This document shows positions 38,250 to 46,719 of a DNA stretch of 64,000 bases, one piece after another (position 1 is the stretch's first letter; every line of letters begins with the position of its first letter). Position numbers and translations under genes: made by a program. Location: assembly GCF_947489715.1 (NCBI RefSeq), contig NZ_CANLER010000002.1:701597-765596 (forward strand). The letters run 5' to 3'. This DNA is from an uncultured Roseovarius sp. GTDB taxonomy: Bacteria > Pseudomonadota > Alphaproteobacteria > Rhodobacterales > Rhodobacteraceae. The notes under the pieces are model-generated. The model was not told the DNA's origin and ran no database searches. It saw nothing but the letters and a program-made list of their open reading frames with translations.

Positions 38250-39196
38250 AGTGGTTCGACCGCGTCGAGCACATCGGCGATCAGAGCGCGGGCGGTGCGC
38301 CCATCGGCCGTGGCACGCCAGGTCATCACCACGCGGTGGGCAAGGGCGTCAGGAGCCACGGTCTGAACATCTTCGGGTAAGGCATGATCGCGCCCCTCCA
38401 GCCAGGCCCGCGCCTTGGATGCTGCTGCTAAGGCCAGCGATCCGCGTGGACTGACCGGATGGTCGATATCGCTGGCAAAAGGATCAGAGCGGGTCGCGGT
38501 GACGAGCCTTACGATGTAATCGCGTAGGGGAGAAGATAAATGCACGCTCATCGCCGCCTGCCGCGCCGCACGCACATCAGCCAATGCCAACCGCACCGGC
38601 GATACGTTTGCGCCCTGACCTTCGGCCTCGACAAGATCGAGAATGCGTCGTTCGGTTTCGGCGTTGGGCAAGCCCAACACCACATGCATCAGAAACCGGT
38701 CTAATTGTGCCTCGGGCAAGGGGAAGGTGCCTTCATGCTCTATCGGGTTTTGCGTGGCGACCACGAGAAAGGGGTCGGGCAGCGCATGGGTCTCATTCCC
38801 GCTTGTAACCTGGTTTTCTGCCATCGCTTCGAGAAGGGCTGATTGTACTTTGGGCGGGGCGCGATTGATTTCGTCCACCAGCACCAGATTATGAAACACC
38901 GGCCCCGGAACGAATTCGAAATCACCTGATTGGGGCCGAAAGACCGGTGTGCCCGTCAGGTCTGCCGGTAACAGATCGGGTGTGCACTGAATGCGGGAAA
39001 AGCCGCCATCCACTGCGTCTGCCAACCATTTCACCGCCCGTGTCTTGGCAAGGCCCGGCGCGCCTTCGATCAGGAGATGACCACCCGTCAGCAAGCCGAT
39101 CAATAGCCGTTCGATCAGCAATTCATGCCCGATCAGACCGGTCGCCATATGGTCGCGTAGTTGCCCCAAACTTTGCGCCGTATTCTCTGCATCCAT
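38246..39196 (-). CDS. MoxR-family AAA+ ATPase
   Basis: 316 residues from MDAENTAQSL; a start at 39229 adds 11 basic residues. Walker A is EGAPGLAKT, Walker B LVLVDEINRAPP, sensor 1 ATQNP, and the pre-sensor loop EGTFPLPEAQLDRF is typical of MoxR. These ATPases act as chaperones for metal insertion or complex assembly, working with VWA proteins. First gene of the seven-gene Bat operon, in which all genes overlap by 4-8 bases. Confidence 0.92.
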   Translation of the reverse strand: MDAENTAQSLGQLRDHMATGLIGHELLIERLLIGLLTGGHLLIEGAPGLAKTRAVKWLADAVDGGFSRIQCTPDLLPADLTGTPVFRPQSGDFEFVPGPVFHNLVLVDEINRAPPKVQSALLEAMAENQVTSGNETHALPDPFLVVATQNPIEHEGTFPLPEAQLDRFLMHVVLGLPNAETERRILDLVEAEGQGANVSPVRLALADVRAARQAAMSVHLSSPLRDYIVRLVTATRSDPFASDIDHPVSPRGSLALAAASKARAWLEGRDHALPEDVQTVAPDALAHRVVMTWRATADGRTARALIADVLDAVEPL

Positions 39197-39275
39197 GCCA
39201 AGGCCCCTTCGCTGCGATCCTGTCTTCATCCCATGCTACCGTGTCAGGGGCGTGCCGCAAACACAGCCCAAGGTC

Positions 39276-40205
39276 TCATTCCGAGGTGCGGCAATGCTGG
39301 TCGAGAATGGGCGCGTGATCCGCCTGCGCGATCGTGCCTTCGGCCCGCAGCATCAGGTCATCGAACCGACCCTCGATGAATTGCAAGAAGGCTTCGGTGT
39401 TGGTTTGTTCAACCGGGGCCAAGGCAAGGGCATGCAGCATGAAGACATCGAAACGGCACAGCCCCGCGGGGTTTGACTGCAAAAGCCCCTGCATGAAGAT
39501 CGGCGAATCCCACGGTATGTGGCGCAGGTTGATTGGAAATTCTTCGAGTTTGGAAACGAAAGCTGAGTTGCGGTCAAAATGCAGAATGTCTATCCCGAAG
39601 GTGAAAGACTGATACAGCTCTTCAATCAGGATCGAAGCAAAGAAGCGCTGCTCAAGCTGGGATAGCGGCACCAATAACGGCTGTTTGACCAGCAGATGTG
39701 TGGCCCGACCGTTGCGACCAAAAAACGTCTGGGCCTGTGCCGGGGACAGGATGAATTGTTCGCGATCATGCGGTAGGCCGATGTCAAAAACCCGGTCAAT
39801 GCGGCGCAGGTCGTTATTGAAGGCACGGTGCGGTATCAGGCCGGAATAGAGCCTTAAATAGACAATGCGCCCCGTACCGCAGGCCGCTAAATCCGTACCG
39901 CCAAACCGCATCGGCATTGGCTTGTTGAATATTTCTGCGACCAGCCCCGAGAAGGCATCAAGGACGCGGCGGGTTTGCGGGTGTGGCGGTTCACCGACAA
40001 TACAGAGGGCGGCGCCTGCCATGTCCTGACTGTTGATCCGGATGACCGGCGGCGTCACCCCTGGCCGTGTCATGGCGGAGCGGAGCTGATAGACCCACCC
40101 CTTGCGCGCCAGTTCCAGAAACTGATCACGATCAGCATGTGCTTGTGCCCCCGAAGCGGCGATCAGCAGAAAAACAATGGCACATCGCAAAATTTTGCGC
40201 ATCAA
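39276..40205 (-). CDS. exported DUF2927-like protein
   Basis: 309 residues with a Sec signal peptide (ends AQAHA). The middle contains ILIEELYQSFTFGIDI, and the end DSPIFMQGLLQ and FDVFMLHALALAP. These parallel the HEELxQ and FD-L-ML-ALY blocks I associate with DUF2927 proteins. No known catalytic site can be named. It lies 79 bases upstream of moxR on the same strand and may be co-transcribed. Confidence 0.55.
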   Translation of the reverse strand: MMRKILRCAIVFLLIAASGAQAHADRDQFLELARKGWVYQLRSAMTRPGVTPPVIRINSQDMAGAALCIVGEPPHPQTRRVLDAFSGLVAEIFNKPMPMRFGGTDLAACGTGRIVYLRLYSGLIPHRAFNNDLRRIDRVFDIGLPHDREQFILSPAQAQTFFGRNGRATHLLVKQPLLVPLSQLEQRFFASILIEELYQSFTFGIDILHFDRNSAFVSKLEEFPINLRHIPWDSPIFMQGLLQSNPAGLCRFDVFMLHALALAPVEQTNTEAFLQFIEGRFDDLMLRAEGTIAQADHAPILDQHCRTSE

Positions 40206-40499
40206 AACATCCCGAAACAGCTAGGGCTGAACTAGCCCAAAGGTCTTGCAAGTCCAATTATGCGCCAGTGCACGGTTTCGGGAAAGAGATTTGCACACAG
40301 CACTGTCGTGCCGGTCGATGTAGGCGAAAACCTCGACGACCAGTTGGGACAAATGTCGAGGTTCGTGAAAAGCGGCGTGTCAGGTATTCTGGAGACGATC
40401 TGACGGCGTCAGAAAGGAATTTACAGCGGTTTAAGGCGGAATAGAGACGAAATCTATACTTGCACTGATATACCTACTACCGAAAATCGGGGGAATGAG
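40206..40499. other. 294-base intergenic region between divergent genes
   Basis: No convincing gene. It contains GGGCT / AGCCC arms around a 5-base loop near 40225, and the palindrome CTGACG-G-CGTCAG near 40400. Both could be promoter-proximal elements of the divergent genes; neither matches a motif I can name. Confidence 0.4.
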
Positions 40500-41084
40500 A
40501 TGACAATGTTTCATGATGGAAACCGCAAGCTTCAGGATGCTTATGGCGGCAGGGCGGTCGCCGACCGCATCGTTGACATGGTCGAATCTTCTGAAATCAA
40601 TGATGAGTTTCGCGATTTCATTCACGCCTGCCCGTTTTTCTTTCTTGCAAGTGCTGCCCATGAAAGCACTGATTGTTCGTTCAAAGGAGGTGCGCCGGGC
40701 TTTGTGCGCGTGACTGGACCTCGCCAGCTGATATTCCCGGACTACGATGGCAACCGTATGTATAAATCCCTTGGGAATATCGTCGAGAACCCGAATGTTG
40801 GGCTTTTGTTTATGAATTTTGGCGCTGAAGAAGGGCAAGGCGCGCTTTTCCTGCGGGTTCGGATCAATGGACGCGCAAGCGTGCATGACGCGCATGAGGC
40901 GCTTGCAACCTATCCCGGTGCGCATCGTATCGTTGAGGTCGCGGTGGAACATATTTATCCAAACTGCCCTCGGTATGTGCCCGAAATGCAGATGGTGGCA
41001 CCATCTCGTCATATCCCTGTGGACGACCGGAAACAGCCAACCCCGGAATGGAAGAAGATTCCGCCAATCGCCGAATTGCTTTGA
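40500..41084 (+). CDS. pyridoxamine 5'-phosphate oxidase-fold flavin-binding protein
   Basis: 194 residues. The split-barrel pattern of the PNPOx-like family is seen: FIHACPFFFLASAA, GAPGFVRVTGPRQLIFPDYDGNRMYKSLGNI, NVGLLFMNF and RINGRASV. Such proteins bind FMN or F420-like cofactors; many are of unknown activity. The C-terminal YPNCPRYVPEMQ matches the subgroup annotated as pyridoxamine 5'-phosphate oxidase-like. Adjacent to, and convergent with, soxT; a Sox role is not implied. Confidence 0.78.
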   Translation: MTMFHDGNRKLQDAYGGRAVADRIVDMVESSEINDEFRDFIHACPFFFLASAAHESTDCSFKGGAPGFVRVTGPRQLIFPDYDGNRMYKSLGNIVENPNVGLLFMNFGAEEGQGALFLRVRINGRASVHDAHEALATYPGAHRIVEVAVEHIYPNCPRYVPEMQMVAPSRHIPVDDRKQPTPEWKKIPPIAELL

Positions 41085-41107
41085 GTCTGACCTTCACACC
41101 GCAATAA

Positions 41108-42172
41108 TCAACGGCCTGCTGTGAGCGATGGGAAGCCGGTGATCAGATGCCTTAGCCCAAGGGTTGCACCGGCAAATATCGCGGCGAAGGTGATCGGGGC
41201 GCTGAGCGCCATAACAGAAAACGCCGAAATCCCTTGGCCGATGGTGCAGCCAAGCGCCAGAACCGCACCGAAACCCATGCAGATGGCACCGATGATCTGG
41301 CGTTTCAGCTCGCGTGGATCTTCGCAGGCCTCCCAGCGGAAATGTCCCTTGATGATGCTGCCGCAAAACGCGCCGGCCAATACGCCGAAGACCGATCCTA
41401 CGCCGAAGCTGAGGCCGCCGCCGCTGGAGGTCATGAGGAACAGCAGTGTTTCCCCAAGGGGCGCGGTGAAAGTGTGGCTGAGTACGGGTGTTATGCTGAA
41501 ACGTTCAGCGCTGATCCAGTATGTACCAGCCCAGCCGCTGGCGATGGCGAGACCAACGAGTGCGCCCCAGACAACCGGACCGGGACGGGCACGAATGCTG
41601 CGGCTTGCAAGGGCGGCAAGAATGATTGCAAGGCTGATCAATAGTCCGGCGCCTATGGTTGAAAGGCCAGTGACCGAGCCCAGTAGGGATGCGTAATCGC
41701 GGGTTCCAGGTGGCATCGAGGTTGCGGTGATCAGTTGGATACGCAGTCCTGCCAGCGCGCCAGACTGCATGAAATAGGCCGAAATGCCCATCACCAATAC
41801 GATCACGAATGAGCGCAGATCGCCGCCGCCAAAACGGGCCAGTGCGCCGAAGCCGCAATTCCCGGCCAGGGACATGCCATAGCCGAACAGCAAGCCGCCG
41901 ACGATGCTGGCGACGGGTGAAAACGGCAGCAGGTGGTAAAGCGTTCTGGACAGATCAAGCGCGTCCGCCGCGGCCAGCGAGAACGTCGCCAGTCCGGCGA
42001 CACCGATCGCCAGAAACCACATGCGCAGGCGGATATCGCTGCCTTGGTAAAGGTAATCCTCGATCGCGCCTAGGGTGCAGAAACGCCCCAGCCGGGCCGC
42101 GAGGCCCAGAACCGCACCGCCGAGAAAGCCGAAGAGCGCGACGAGCGTTGTATCGGATAGCACGTCAAACAT
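41108..42172 (-). CDS. soxT: SoxT-type YeeE/YedE transporter (first copy)
   Basis: 354 residues, about 9-10 transmembrane spans. YeeE/YedE proteins import thiosulfate or other sulfur compounds through conserved Cys. Here they lie in RFCTLGAIEDY, LAGNCGFGALARF and LGCTIGQGIS. It is downstream of soxR in a soxS-soxR-soxT leftward operon, the position of soxT in Paracoccus-type clusters. It is more distant from the two later YeeE copies than those are from each other. Confidence 0.88.
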   Translation of the reverse strand: MFDVLSDTTLVALFGFLGGAVLGLAARLGRFCTLGAIEDYLYQGSDIRLRMWFLAIGVAGLATFSLAAADALDLSRTLYHLLPFSPVASIVGGLLFGYGMSLAGNCGFGALARFGGGDLRSFVIVLVMGISAYFMQSGALAGLRIQLITATSMPPGTRDYASLLGSVTGLSTIGAGLLISLAIILAALASRSIRARPGPVVWGALVGLAIASGWAGTYWISAERFSITPVLSHTFTAPLGETLLFLMTSSGGGLSFGVGSVFGVLAGAFCGSIIKGHFRWEACEDPRELKRQIIGAICMGFGAVLALGCTIGQGISAFSVMALSAPITFAAIFAGATLGLRHLITGFPSLTAGR

Positions 42173-42217
42173 CTTCTTCCTCCGTATCGTTGGGGTTAAC
42201 CCTTGCCTCTGGCTGAC

Positions 42218-42553
42218 CTAGTGGTCCTTGCAGAAAAGATCATACACCACTTCGAGCACTCTGACCGCACGTGTGTCAGACAGGCTGTAATAGATCGCCT
42301 TGCCTTCGCGTCGCGGCTGCACCAGCCCTTCGCTGCGCAGGCGTGACAGTTGTTGCGACACGGCGGCCTGCCGCGAGGATAAAAGCTCCTCCAGCTCGGT
42401 TACGGATTTTTCGCCGCTGGCCAGATGACAGAGGATCATCAACCGGCCTTCGTGGCTGATCGCCTTGAGGAAATTTGACGCCTCGCAGGCGTTTTTCATC
42501 ATCCGCGTGATTTCCGCGTCGGACATGTCGTTGGTGATGACGGGCAGAGACAT
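42218..42553 (-). CDS. soxR: ArsR-family repressor SoxR (BigR/YgaV type)
   Basis: 111 residues. Winged helix with recognition helix SSRQAAVSQQLSRLR. Cysteines fall at positions 23, 42 and 108; 42 and 108 coincide with the pair that forms a persulfide/tetrasulfide switch in BigR-type sensors. Known SoxR proteins repress sox genes until sulfur substrate is present. It lies between soxS and soxT on the same strand. Its probable operators are described at 43069, 44519 and 57649. Confidence 0.92.
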   Translation of the reverse strand: MSLPVITNDMSDAEITRMMKNACEASNFLKAISHEGRLMILCHLASGEKSVTELEELLSSRQAAVSQQLSRLRSEGLVQPRREGKAIYYSLSDTRAVRVLEVVYDLFCKDH

Positions 42554-42663
42554 AAGGCAATCTTATCCGGGTTGGTCCAAGCATGCTTTATCCCGGCATG
42601 CAGTTTCGGGGCAATGGTGGGTGTTGGTCGATGCGTGGCGGATTTTATGATAAGACGACCGCA

Positions 42664-43035
42664 TCAGTTTGAAACCCGTGTTGCTTCGGGATGATCCTTG
42701 AGAAGCTTATCGAGGAGAAACCAGAAGAATTCGTCACCTGCATAGCCTTCGAGCCGACCCAGTTCCCGGCCCTGATCGACCAGAACGAAGGTTGGCGTAA
42801 AGACCGGTGGCGAAGAAAAGGCGATATCCGCTGGCAGATCGCGCAAGTCCACGCGGCGCAAAGGCGCGCGCTTGCCCTCGGACGTGTTGGGGTAGGCCGG
42901 GGCGATTTCGGCATCCCAGCGTTCACACCAATGGCAGCCGTCCTGTTCGACCATCACCAGTTCGGTCGCCAGTACATGCGTGGCCGCAAGGCAGCTCAGG
43001 GCGGTGGCGATCAGGGCTGTTCGCAGGGTCTGCAT
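42664..43035 (-). CDS. soxS: periplasmic thioredoxin SoxS
   Basis: 123 residues. Signal peptide (ends HVLAT), then a thioredoxin domain with active site CHWC (about 34-37) and a cis-Pro block FTPTFVLVD. SoxS keeps the Sox proteins, especially SoxY, in an active reduced state in Paracoccus. Divergent from soxV with a SoxR-type palindrome between them. Confidence 0.92.
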   Translation of the reverse strand: MQTLRTALIATALSCLAATHVLATELVMVEQDGCHWCERWDAEIAPAYPNTSEGKRAPLRRVDLRDLPADIAFSSPPVFTPTFVLVDQGRELGRLEGYAGDEFFWFLLDKLLKDHPEATRVSN

Positions 43036-43068
43036 CGGTGCTCCATTGACGGGCGTGTCATCTCAAAA

Positions 43069-43089
43069 TATTCTCAAACTGGAATATGT
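43069..43089. promoter_or_regulatory. candidate SoxR operator between soxS and soxV
   Basis: ATATTC - 8 bases - GAATATG, a perfect 6-base inverted repeat (43069-43074 and 43083-43088) lying 23 bases before the soxV ATG and 33 bases before that of soxS. The same TATTC-N8-GAATATG arrangement recurs at 57649, and in weaker form before soxX. Confidence 0.65.
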
Positions 43090-43111
43090 TCAAGCTTCAC
43101 GAGGCCCCTTC

Positions 43112-43849
43112 ATGCTGGATGTCACGATTCTGAGCGCAATCGCGGGGGGGCTGATCGTGTTTTTCTCGCCCTGCGTGTTGCCGATCGTACCATTCTACCT
43201 GAGCTATATGGCGGGCGCGTCGATGGGTGAGATCAGCGGCGATGGCACCCTGGCAGCGGGGGTGCGTCGGCGGGCGTTTCTGGCGTCGGTGATGTTTTCG
43301 CTGGGAATCATAACCGTATTCGTGCTGCTGGGCGCGGCGGCCTACGGGCTGAGCCAGGCATTCCGGTCGATGCAGACCGAGTTTCGTCTGGGGGCGGCGT
43401 TGATCGTCTTTGTGATGGGGCTGCATTTTCTGGGGGTGATCCGCATCGGATTTCTGAACCGTGCCTTTCAGGTTGAGGCGGGCGAGACCCGGAACATGTC
43501 GGTCATGGGTGCCTATCTGGTCGGCTTGGCCTTTGCCGCCGGATGGACGCCCTGTGTCGGCGGGGTGCTGACGGCGGTGGTGTTTACCGCCAGCACCGAG
43601 GCGACGGCGCTGCGCGGACTGATGTTGCTGATCGTTTTTGGCGTGGCGATGACAGCGCCTTTCGTGGTGGCATCGCTTTTCATAGGGCCGTTCCTGAAAT
43701 TCGCGGCGCGGTTTCGCAGGCATTTGCCTAAGGTCGAAAAGGCCATGGGCGCGCTGCTGATCCTGTTTGCGCTGCTGATTGCCACTGATAGTGTGAATTA
43801 TATCGCCCAATGGATGCTTCGTGCTTTCCCGGCATTCCAGAACATTTGA
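43112..43849 (+). CDS. soxV: CcdA/DsbD-type thiol-electron transporter SoxV
   Basis: 245 residues, six predicted transmembrane spans. The two redox cysteines are in FFSPCVLPIVP (near 21) and GWTPCVGG. SoxV carries electrons from cytoplasmic thioredoxin across the membrane to SoxW. The start MLDVTILSAI follows GAGG; the longer frame upstream runs through soxS. First gene of the rightward sox transcript, 13 bases from soxW. Confidence 0.93.
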   Translation: MLDVTILSAIAGGLIVFFSPCVLPIVPFYLSYMAGASMGEISGDGTLAAGVRRRAFLASVMFSLGIITVFVLLGAAAYGLSQAFRSMQTEFRLGAALIVFVMGLHFLGVIRIGFLNRAFQVEAGETRNMSVMGAYLVGLAFAAGWTPCVGGVLTAVVFTASTEATALRGLMLLIVFGVAMTAPFVVASLFIGPFLKFAARFRRHLPKVEKAMGALLILFALLIATDSVNYIAQWMLRAFPAFQNI

Positions 43850-43862
43850 GAGGAGACCCGTC

Positions 43863-44444
43863 ATGTTACGGAAACTGATATCGTTGCTGGCGCTGATCTG
43901 CGCGCCGATGCTGGCCGCCGCGGTCGAGATGGGCGATGACGGCTTGCACAAGACCGATTGGATGCGCGATACGTTCAAGGATCTGCGCGAGGATTTGACC
44001 GAGGCCAATGACGAAGGCAAACGCCTGGCGCTGATCTTTGAACAGCGCGGCTGCATCTATTGCACCAAGATGCACAACGAGGTTTTCCCCCGCGACGAGA
44101 TTGCCAGCTACATCAGGGATAATTTCTTTGTCGTGCAGCTGAACCTTTACGGCGATACCGAGGTGACCGATTTCGATGGCGAGATTCTGACCGAGAAACA
44201 GGCGGCACAGAAATGGGGATTATTGTTCACCCCGTCGATTCTGTTCCTGCCGGAAGAGGTGCCCGAAGGACAGACCGCACAGCAGGCTGCGGTAGCCTTG
44301 ATGCCGGGCGCCTTTGGTGCCGGCACCACAATCGACATGTTTACCTGGGTCAACGAGAAACGGTATGAGCTTGATAACGGGGAGGATTTTCAGCGTTATC
44401 ACGCCCGTCGTATCCAGGAGCGCGATAACGGATCGTTTGATTGA
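43863..44444 (+). CDS. soxW: periplasmic thioredoxin SoxW
   Basis: 193 residues. Signal peptide (ends APMLAAA), then a thioredoxin-like domain with CIYC in FEQRGCIYCTKMH and the cis-Pro block LFTPSILFLPEE. Receives electrons from SoxV. GAGGAGACC precedes the ATG. An AT-rich inverted repeat and a separate promoter candidate follow, before soxX. Confidence 0.92.
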   Translation: MLRKLISLLALICAPMLAAAVEMGDDGLHKTDWMRDTFKDLREDLTEANDEGKRLALIFEQRGCIYCTKMHNEVFPRDEIASYIRDNFFVVQLNLYGDTEVTDFDGEILTEKQAAQKWGLLFTPSILFLPEEVPEGQTAQQAAVALMPGAFGAGTTIDMFTWVNEKRYELDNGEDFQRYHARRIQERDNGSFD

Positions 44445-44464
44445 GCGCCGGTATTTGGGGTTAA

Positions 44465-44486
44465 TAAATTCGGATTTGCGAATTTA
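44465..44486. promoter_or_regulatory. AT-rich inverted repeat between soxW and soxX
   Basis: TAAATTCG - 6 bases - CGAATTTA, a perfect 8-base inverted repeat. It lies just upstream of the putative soxX promoter -35 box. Either an operator or a weak hairpin ending the soxVW message. Confidence 0.5.
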
Positions 44487-44489
44487 ATC

Positions 44490-44519
44490 TTGCCCGCTCA
44501 CGATTACGTGTCTTATGAT
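44490..44519 (+). promoter_or_regulatory. candidate soxX promoter
   Basis: TTGCCC (44490-44495), 18 bases, TATGAT (44514-44519), 34 bases before the soxX ATG. The half-matching SoxR site begins at the end of the -10 box, where a repressor would block initiation. Confidence 0.5.
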
Positions 44520-44538
44520 ATAACAAAAATTGAATATG
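44519..44538. promoter_or_regulatory. weaker candidate SoxR operator upstream of soxX
   Basis: TATAA - 8 bases - GAATATG. It matches 10 of the 12 fixed positions of the palindromes at 43070 and 57649, with the right half-site perfect. It lies just 3' of the candidate -10 box. Confidence 0.45.
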
Positions 44539-44552
44539 TACCGGGAGGACGC

Positions 44553-45026
44553 ATGCGAACAAGAATGACATTGGCCCTGGCCTTTGCGGTGTCGGCAGGG
44601 ATGGCGACAGCCGCCGAGATTCCGCCGACAGGCGTGAGTTACGAAGACGGCGCGGTTGCGGCATCACTCAGCGGGACGCCCGGAAACGTGGATGAAGGCC
44701 GCAAGATCGTCGGTAGCAAGAAGCTGGGCAATTGCGTGGCCTGCCACGCGGTCAGCGATCTGGCGGATGTGCCGTTTCACGGTGAAATCGGGCCACCGCT
44801 GGACGGCGCCGCCGATCGTTGGAGTGAGGCCGAGCTGCGGGGCATCGTGGCGAATGCCAAAATGATGTTCGACGGCACGATGATGCCGTCTTTCTATAAG
44901 ACCGAAGGGTTCATCCGGCCCGGCAAGGCCTATACCGGCAAGGCTGCGGATGACACGTTTGGCCCACTTCTGTCTGCCCAGCAGATCGAGGACGTGGTGG
45001 CCTATCTGTCGACCCTCAAAGAATAA
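44553..45026 (+). CDS. soxX: sulfur-oxidising c-type cytochrome SoxX
   Basis: 157 residues. Signal peptide (ends ATAAE), haem motif CVACH (61-65), and the distal Met in TMMPSFYK. With SoxA it forms the haem enzyme that couples thiosulfate to the SoxY thiol. Start ATG at 44553 has GGGAGGA upstream; an earlier in-frame ATG at 44490 lacks a signal and is dismissed. Confidence 0.95.
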   Translation: MRTRMTLALAFAVSAGMATAAEIPPTGVSYEDGAVAASLSGTPGNVDEGRKIVGSKKLGNCVACHAVSDLADVPFHGEIGPPLDGAADRWSEAELRGIVANAKMMFDGTMMPSFYKTEGFIRPGKAYTGKAADDTFGPLLSAQQIEDVVAYLSTLKE

Positions 45027-45065
45027 CTTCCCGGTAACGTGGGACCAAGTTTCAGGAGCTTCAAT

Positions 45066-45482
45066 ATGGAACTGACAAGACGAAACGCCATGATCATGGG
45101 GGCCGGTGTCCTTGTGACATTCGGGCTGCCAATGTCTGCCACGGCAGCGGGTGAAGATCAGATCGCCGCCTTTACCGGTGGTGCCGAGATGGGCGACAGC
45201 GGTATCACCCTGACCGCCCCGGAGATCGCGGAAAACGGCAACACCGTCCCGATCGAAGTATCGGCCCCCGGTGCCGCCGAAATCATGGTGCTGGCGCTTG
45301 GCAATCCGACACCCAGCGTGGCGACATTCAAGTTCGGGCCACTGGCGGCTTCGCAGGACGCCTCGACCCGTATCCGCCTGGCGGGCACGCAGGAAGTGGT
45401 GGCGATTGCGAAGATGGCGGATGGATCATTTGCCAAGGCATCAAGCACCGTCAAAGTCACAATCGGCGGCTGCGGCGGCTAA
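45066..45482 (+). CDS. soxY: thiosulfate-carrier protein SoxY
   Basis: 138 residues. It has a twin-Arg-like N-terminus (TRRNAMIM) and hydrophobic signal. The C-terminus is GGCGG, the swinging arm whose Cys holds the sulfur intermediate covalently. A Tat-dependent export with SoxZ is known for Paracoccus. GGAGCTTCAAT precedes the ATG. Confidence 0.96.
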   Translation: MELTRRNAMIMGAGVLVTFGLPMSATAAGEDQIAAFTGGAEMGDSGITLTAPEIAENGNTVPIEVSAPGAAEIMVLALGNPTPSVATFKFGPLAASQDASTRIRLAGTQEVVAIAKMADGSFAKASSTVKVTIGGCGG

Positions 45483-45503
45483 GCTAATCAAGGAGATTAC
45501 AAC

Positions 45504-45833
45504 ATGGCAAAAGGTGTAAAACCCCGCGTCAAAGTGCCCAAGACAGCAGCCGCTGGCGATACGATCACGATCAAGACGCTGATCAGCCACAAGATGGAAA
45601 GCGGCCAGCGCAAGGACAAAGAGGGCAACGTTATCCCGCGCTCGATCATCAACCGGTTCACCTGTGAGTTCAACGGTGAGAAGGTGGTGGATGTGACGAT
45701 GGAGCCGGCGATTTCGACAAACCCGTATTTCGAGTTCGAAGCCAAGGTGCCCGAAGCCGGCGAGTTCAAGTTCACTTGGTATGACGACGATGGTTCGGTC
45801 TATGAAACGGCCAAGTCGATCGCTGTCGAATAA
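45504..45833 (+). CDS. soxZ: SoxZ
   Basis: 109 residues without a signal peptide, as usual: SoxZ is exported bound to SoxY. Immunoglobulin-like fold pattern: IKTLISHKMESGQRKD, VIPRSIINRFTCEFNG, FEFEAKVPEAGEFKFTWYDD. AAGGAGA precedes the ATG. SoxYZ presents the substrate to all other Sox enzymes. Confidence 0.96.
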   Translation: MAKGVKPRVKVPKTAAAGDTITIKTLISHKMESGQRKDKEGNVIPRSIINRFTCEFNGEKVVDVTMEPAISTNPYFEFEAKVPEAGEFKFTWYDDDGSVYETAKSIAVE

Positions 45834-45857
45834 GCGCCGGCGTTCAGGGAGGAATAG

Positions 45858-46712
45858 ATGAATAAATATAATAAGATAGCGACTCTGGTCGGCGTCTGGG
45901 CTTTGTCGTCGAGTGCGGCAATGGCCGGCCCTGCGGATGATACGCTGGTGCTGAACGAAGAAACCGAAATGGTGACGCGCACCGCCGCGCCAGCGCATCT
46001 TTCCGATGTGATGGACGAGGTGATTTCTGGCTGGCATTTCCGCGGCGTCGAAACCCGCGCGATGCAGGCGGATGATTTCGACAATCCCGGCATGATCTTT
46101 GTCGAACAGGCCCAGGAAGCCTGGGATACCGCCGATGGGTCCGAGGGGAAATCCTGCGCGTCCTGTCACGACGGAACCGAGTCGATGGCAGGCGTCAAGG
46201 CGGTCTATCCCAAGTGGAACGAGGCGGCCGGAGCGGTCCGCACGCTTGAGATGCAGATCAATGACTGCCGGGAAACCCGCATGGGCGCAGAGGCCTGGGA
46301 TTATACCGGCGGCACGATGCAGAACATGGTGGCACTGATTGCCTCGGTGTCGCGGGGGATGCCTGTCAACGTGGCCATTGACGGCCCGGCGCAGTCGACC
46401 TGGGAACAGGGCAAGGAGCTGTATTACACCCGGACCGGTCAGCTGGAGATGAGCTGTGCCAATTGCCATGAAGACAATTATGGCAACATGATCCGGGCGG
46501 ACCACCTGAGCCAGGGCCAGATCAACGGCTTTCCGGTCTATCGTCTGAAAAACACCAAGCTGAATTCGGTGCATGCCCGGTTCAAGGGCTGTGTGCGGGA
46601 TACACGGGCCGAGACCTATAAGCCCGGCAGCCCCGAGTTCATCGCGCTGGAGCTTTATGTCGCGTCCCGCGGCAACGGCCTGTCGGTCGAAGGGCCGTCA
46701 ATTCGTAACTGA
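45858..46712 (+). CDS. soxA: dihaem cytochrome SoxA
   Basis: 284 residues. Signal peptide (ends AMAG), haem motifs CASCH (100-104) and CANCH (200-204), and the active-site Cys at 245 in FKGCVRDTRAE, which ligates the catalytic haem as cysteine persulfide in characterised SoxA. Both haem motifs are intact, so this is the two-haem form. A strong hairpin terminator follows the stop. Confidence 0.96.
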   Translation: MNKYNKIATLVGVWALSSSAAMAGPADDTLVLNEETEMVTRTAAPAHLSDVMDEVISGWHFRGVETRAMQADDFDNPGMIFVEQAQEAWDTADGSEGKSCASCHDGTESMAGVKAVYPKWNEAAGAVRTLEMQINDCRETRMGAEAWDYTGGTMQNMVALIASVSRGMPVNVAIDGPAQSTWEQGKELYYTRTGQLEMSCANCHEDNYGNMIRADHLSQGQINGFPVYRLKNTKLNSVHARFKGCVRDTRAETYKPGSPEFIALELYVASRGNGLSVEGPSIRN

Positions 46713-46719
46713 CAAACTG

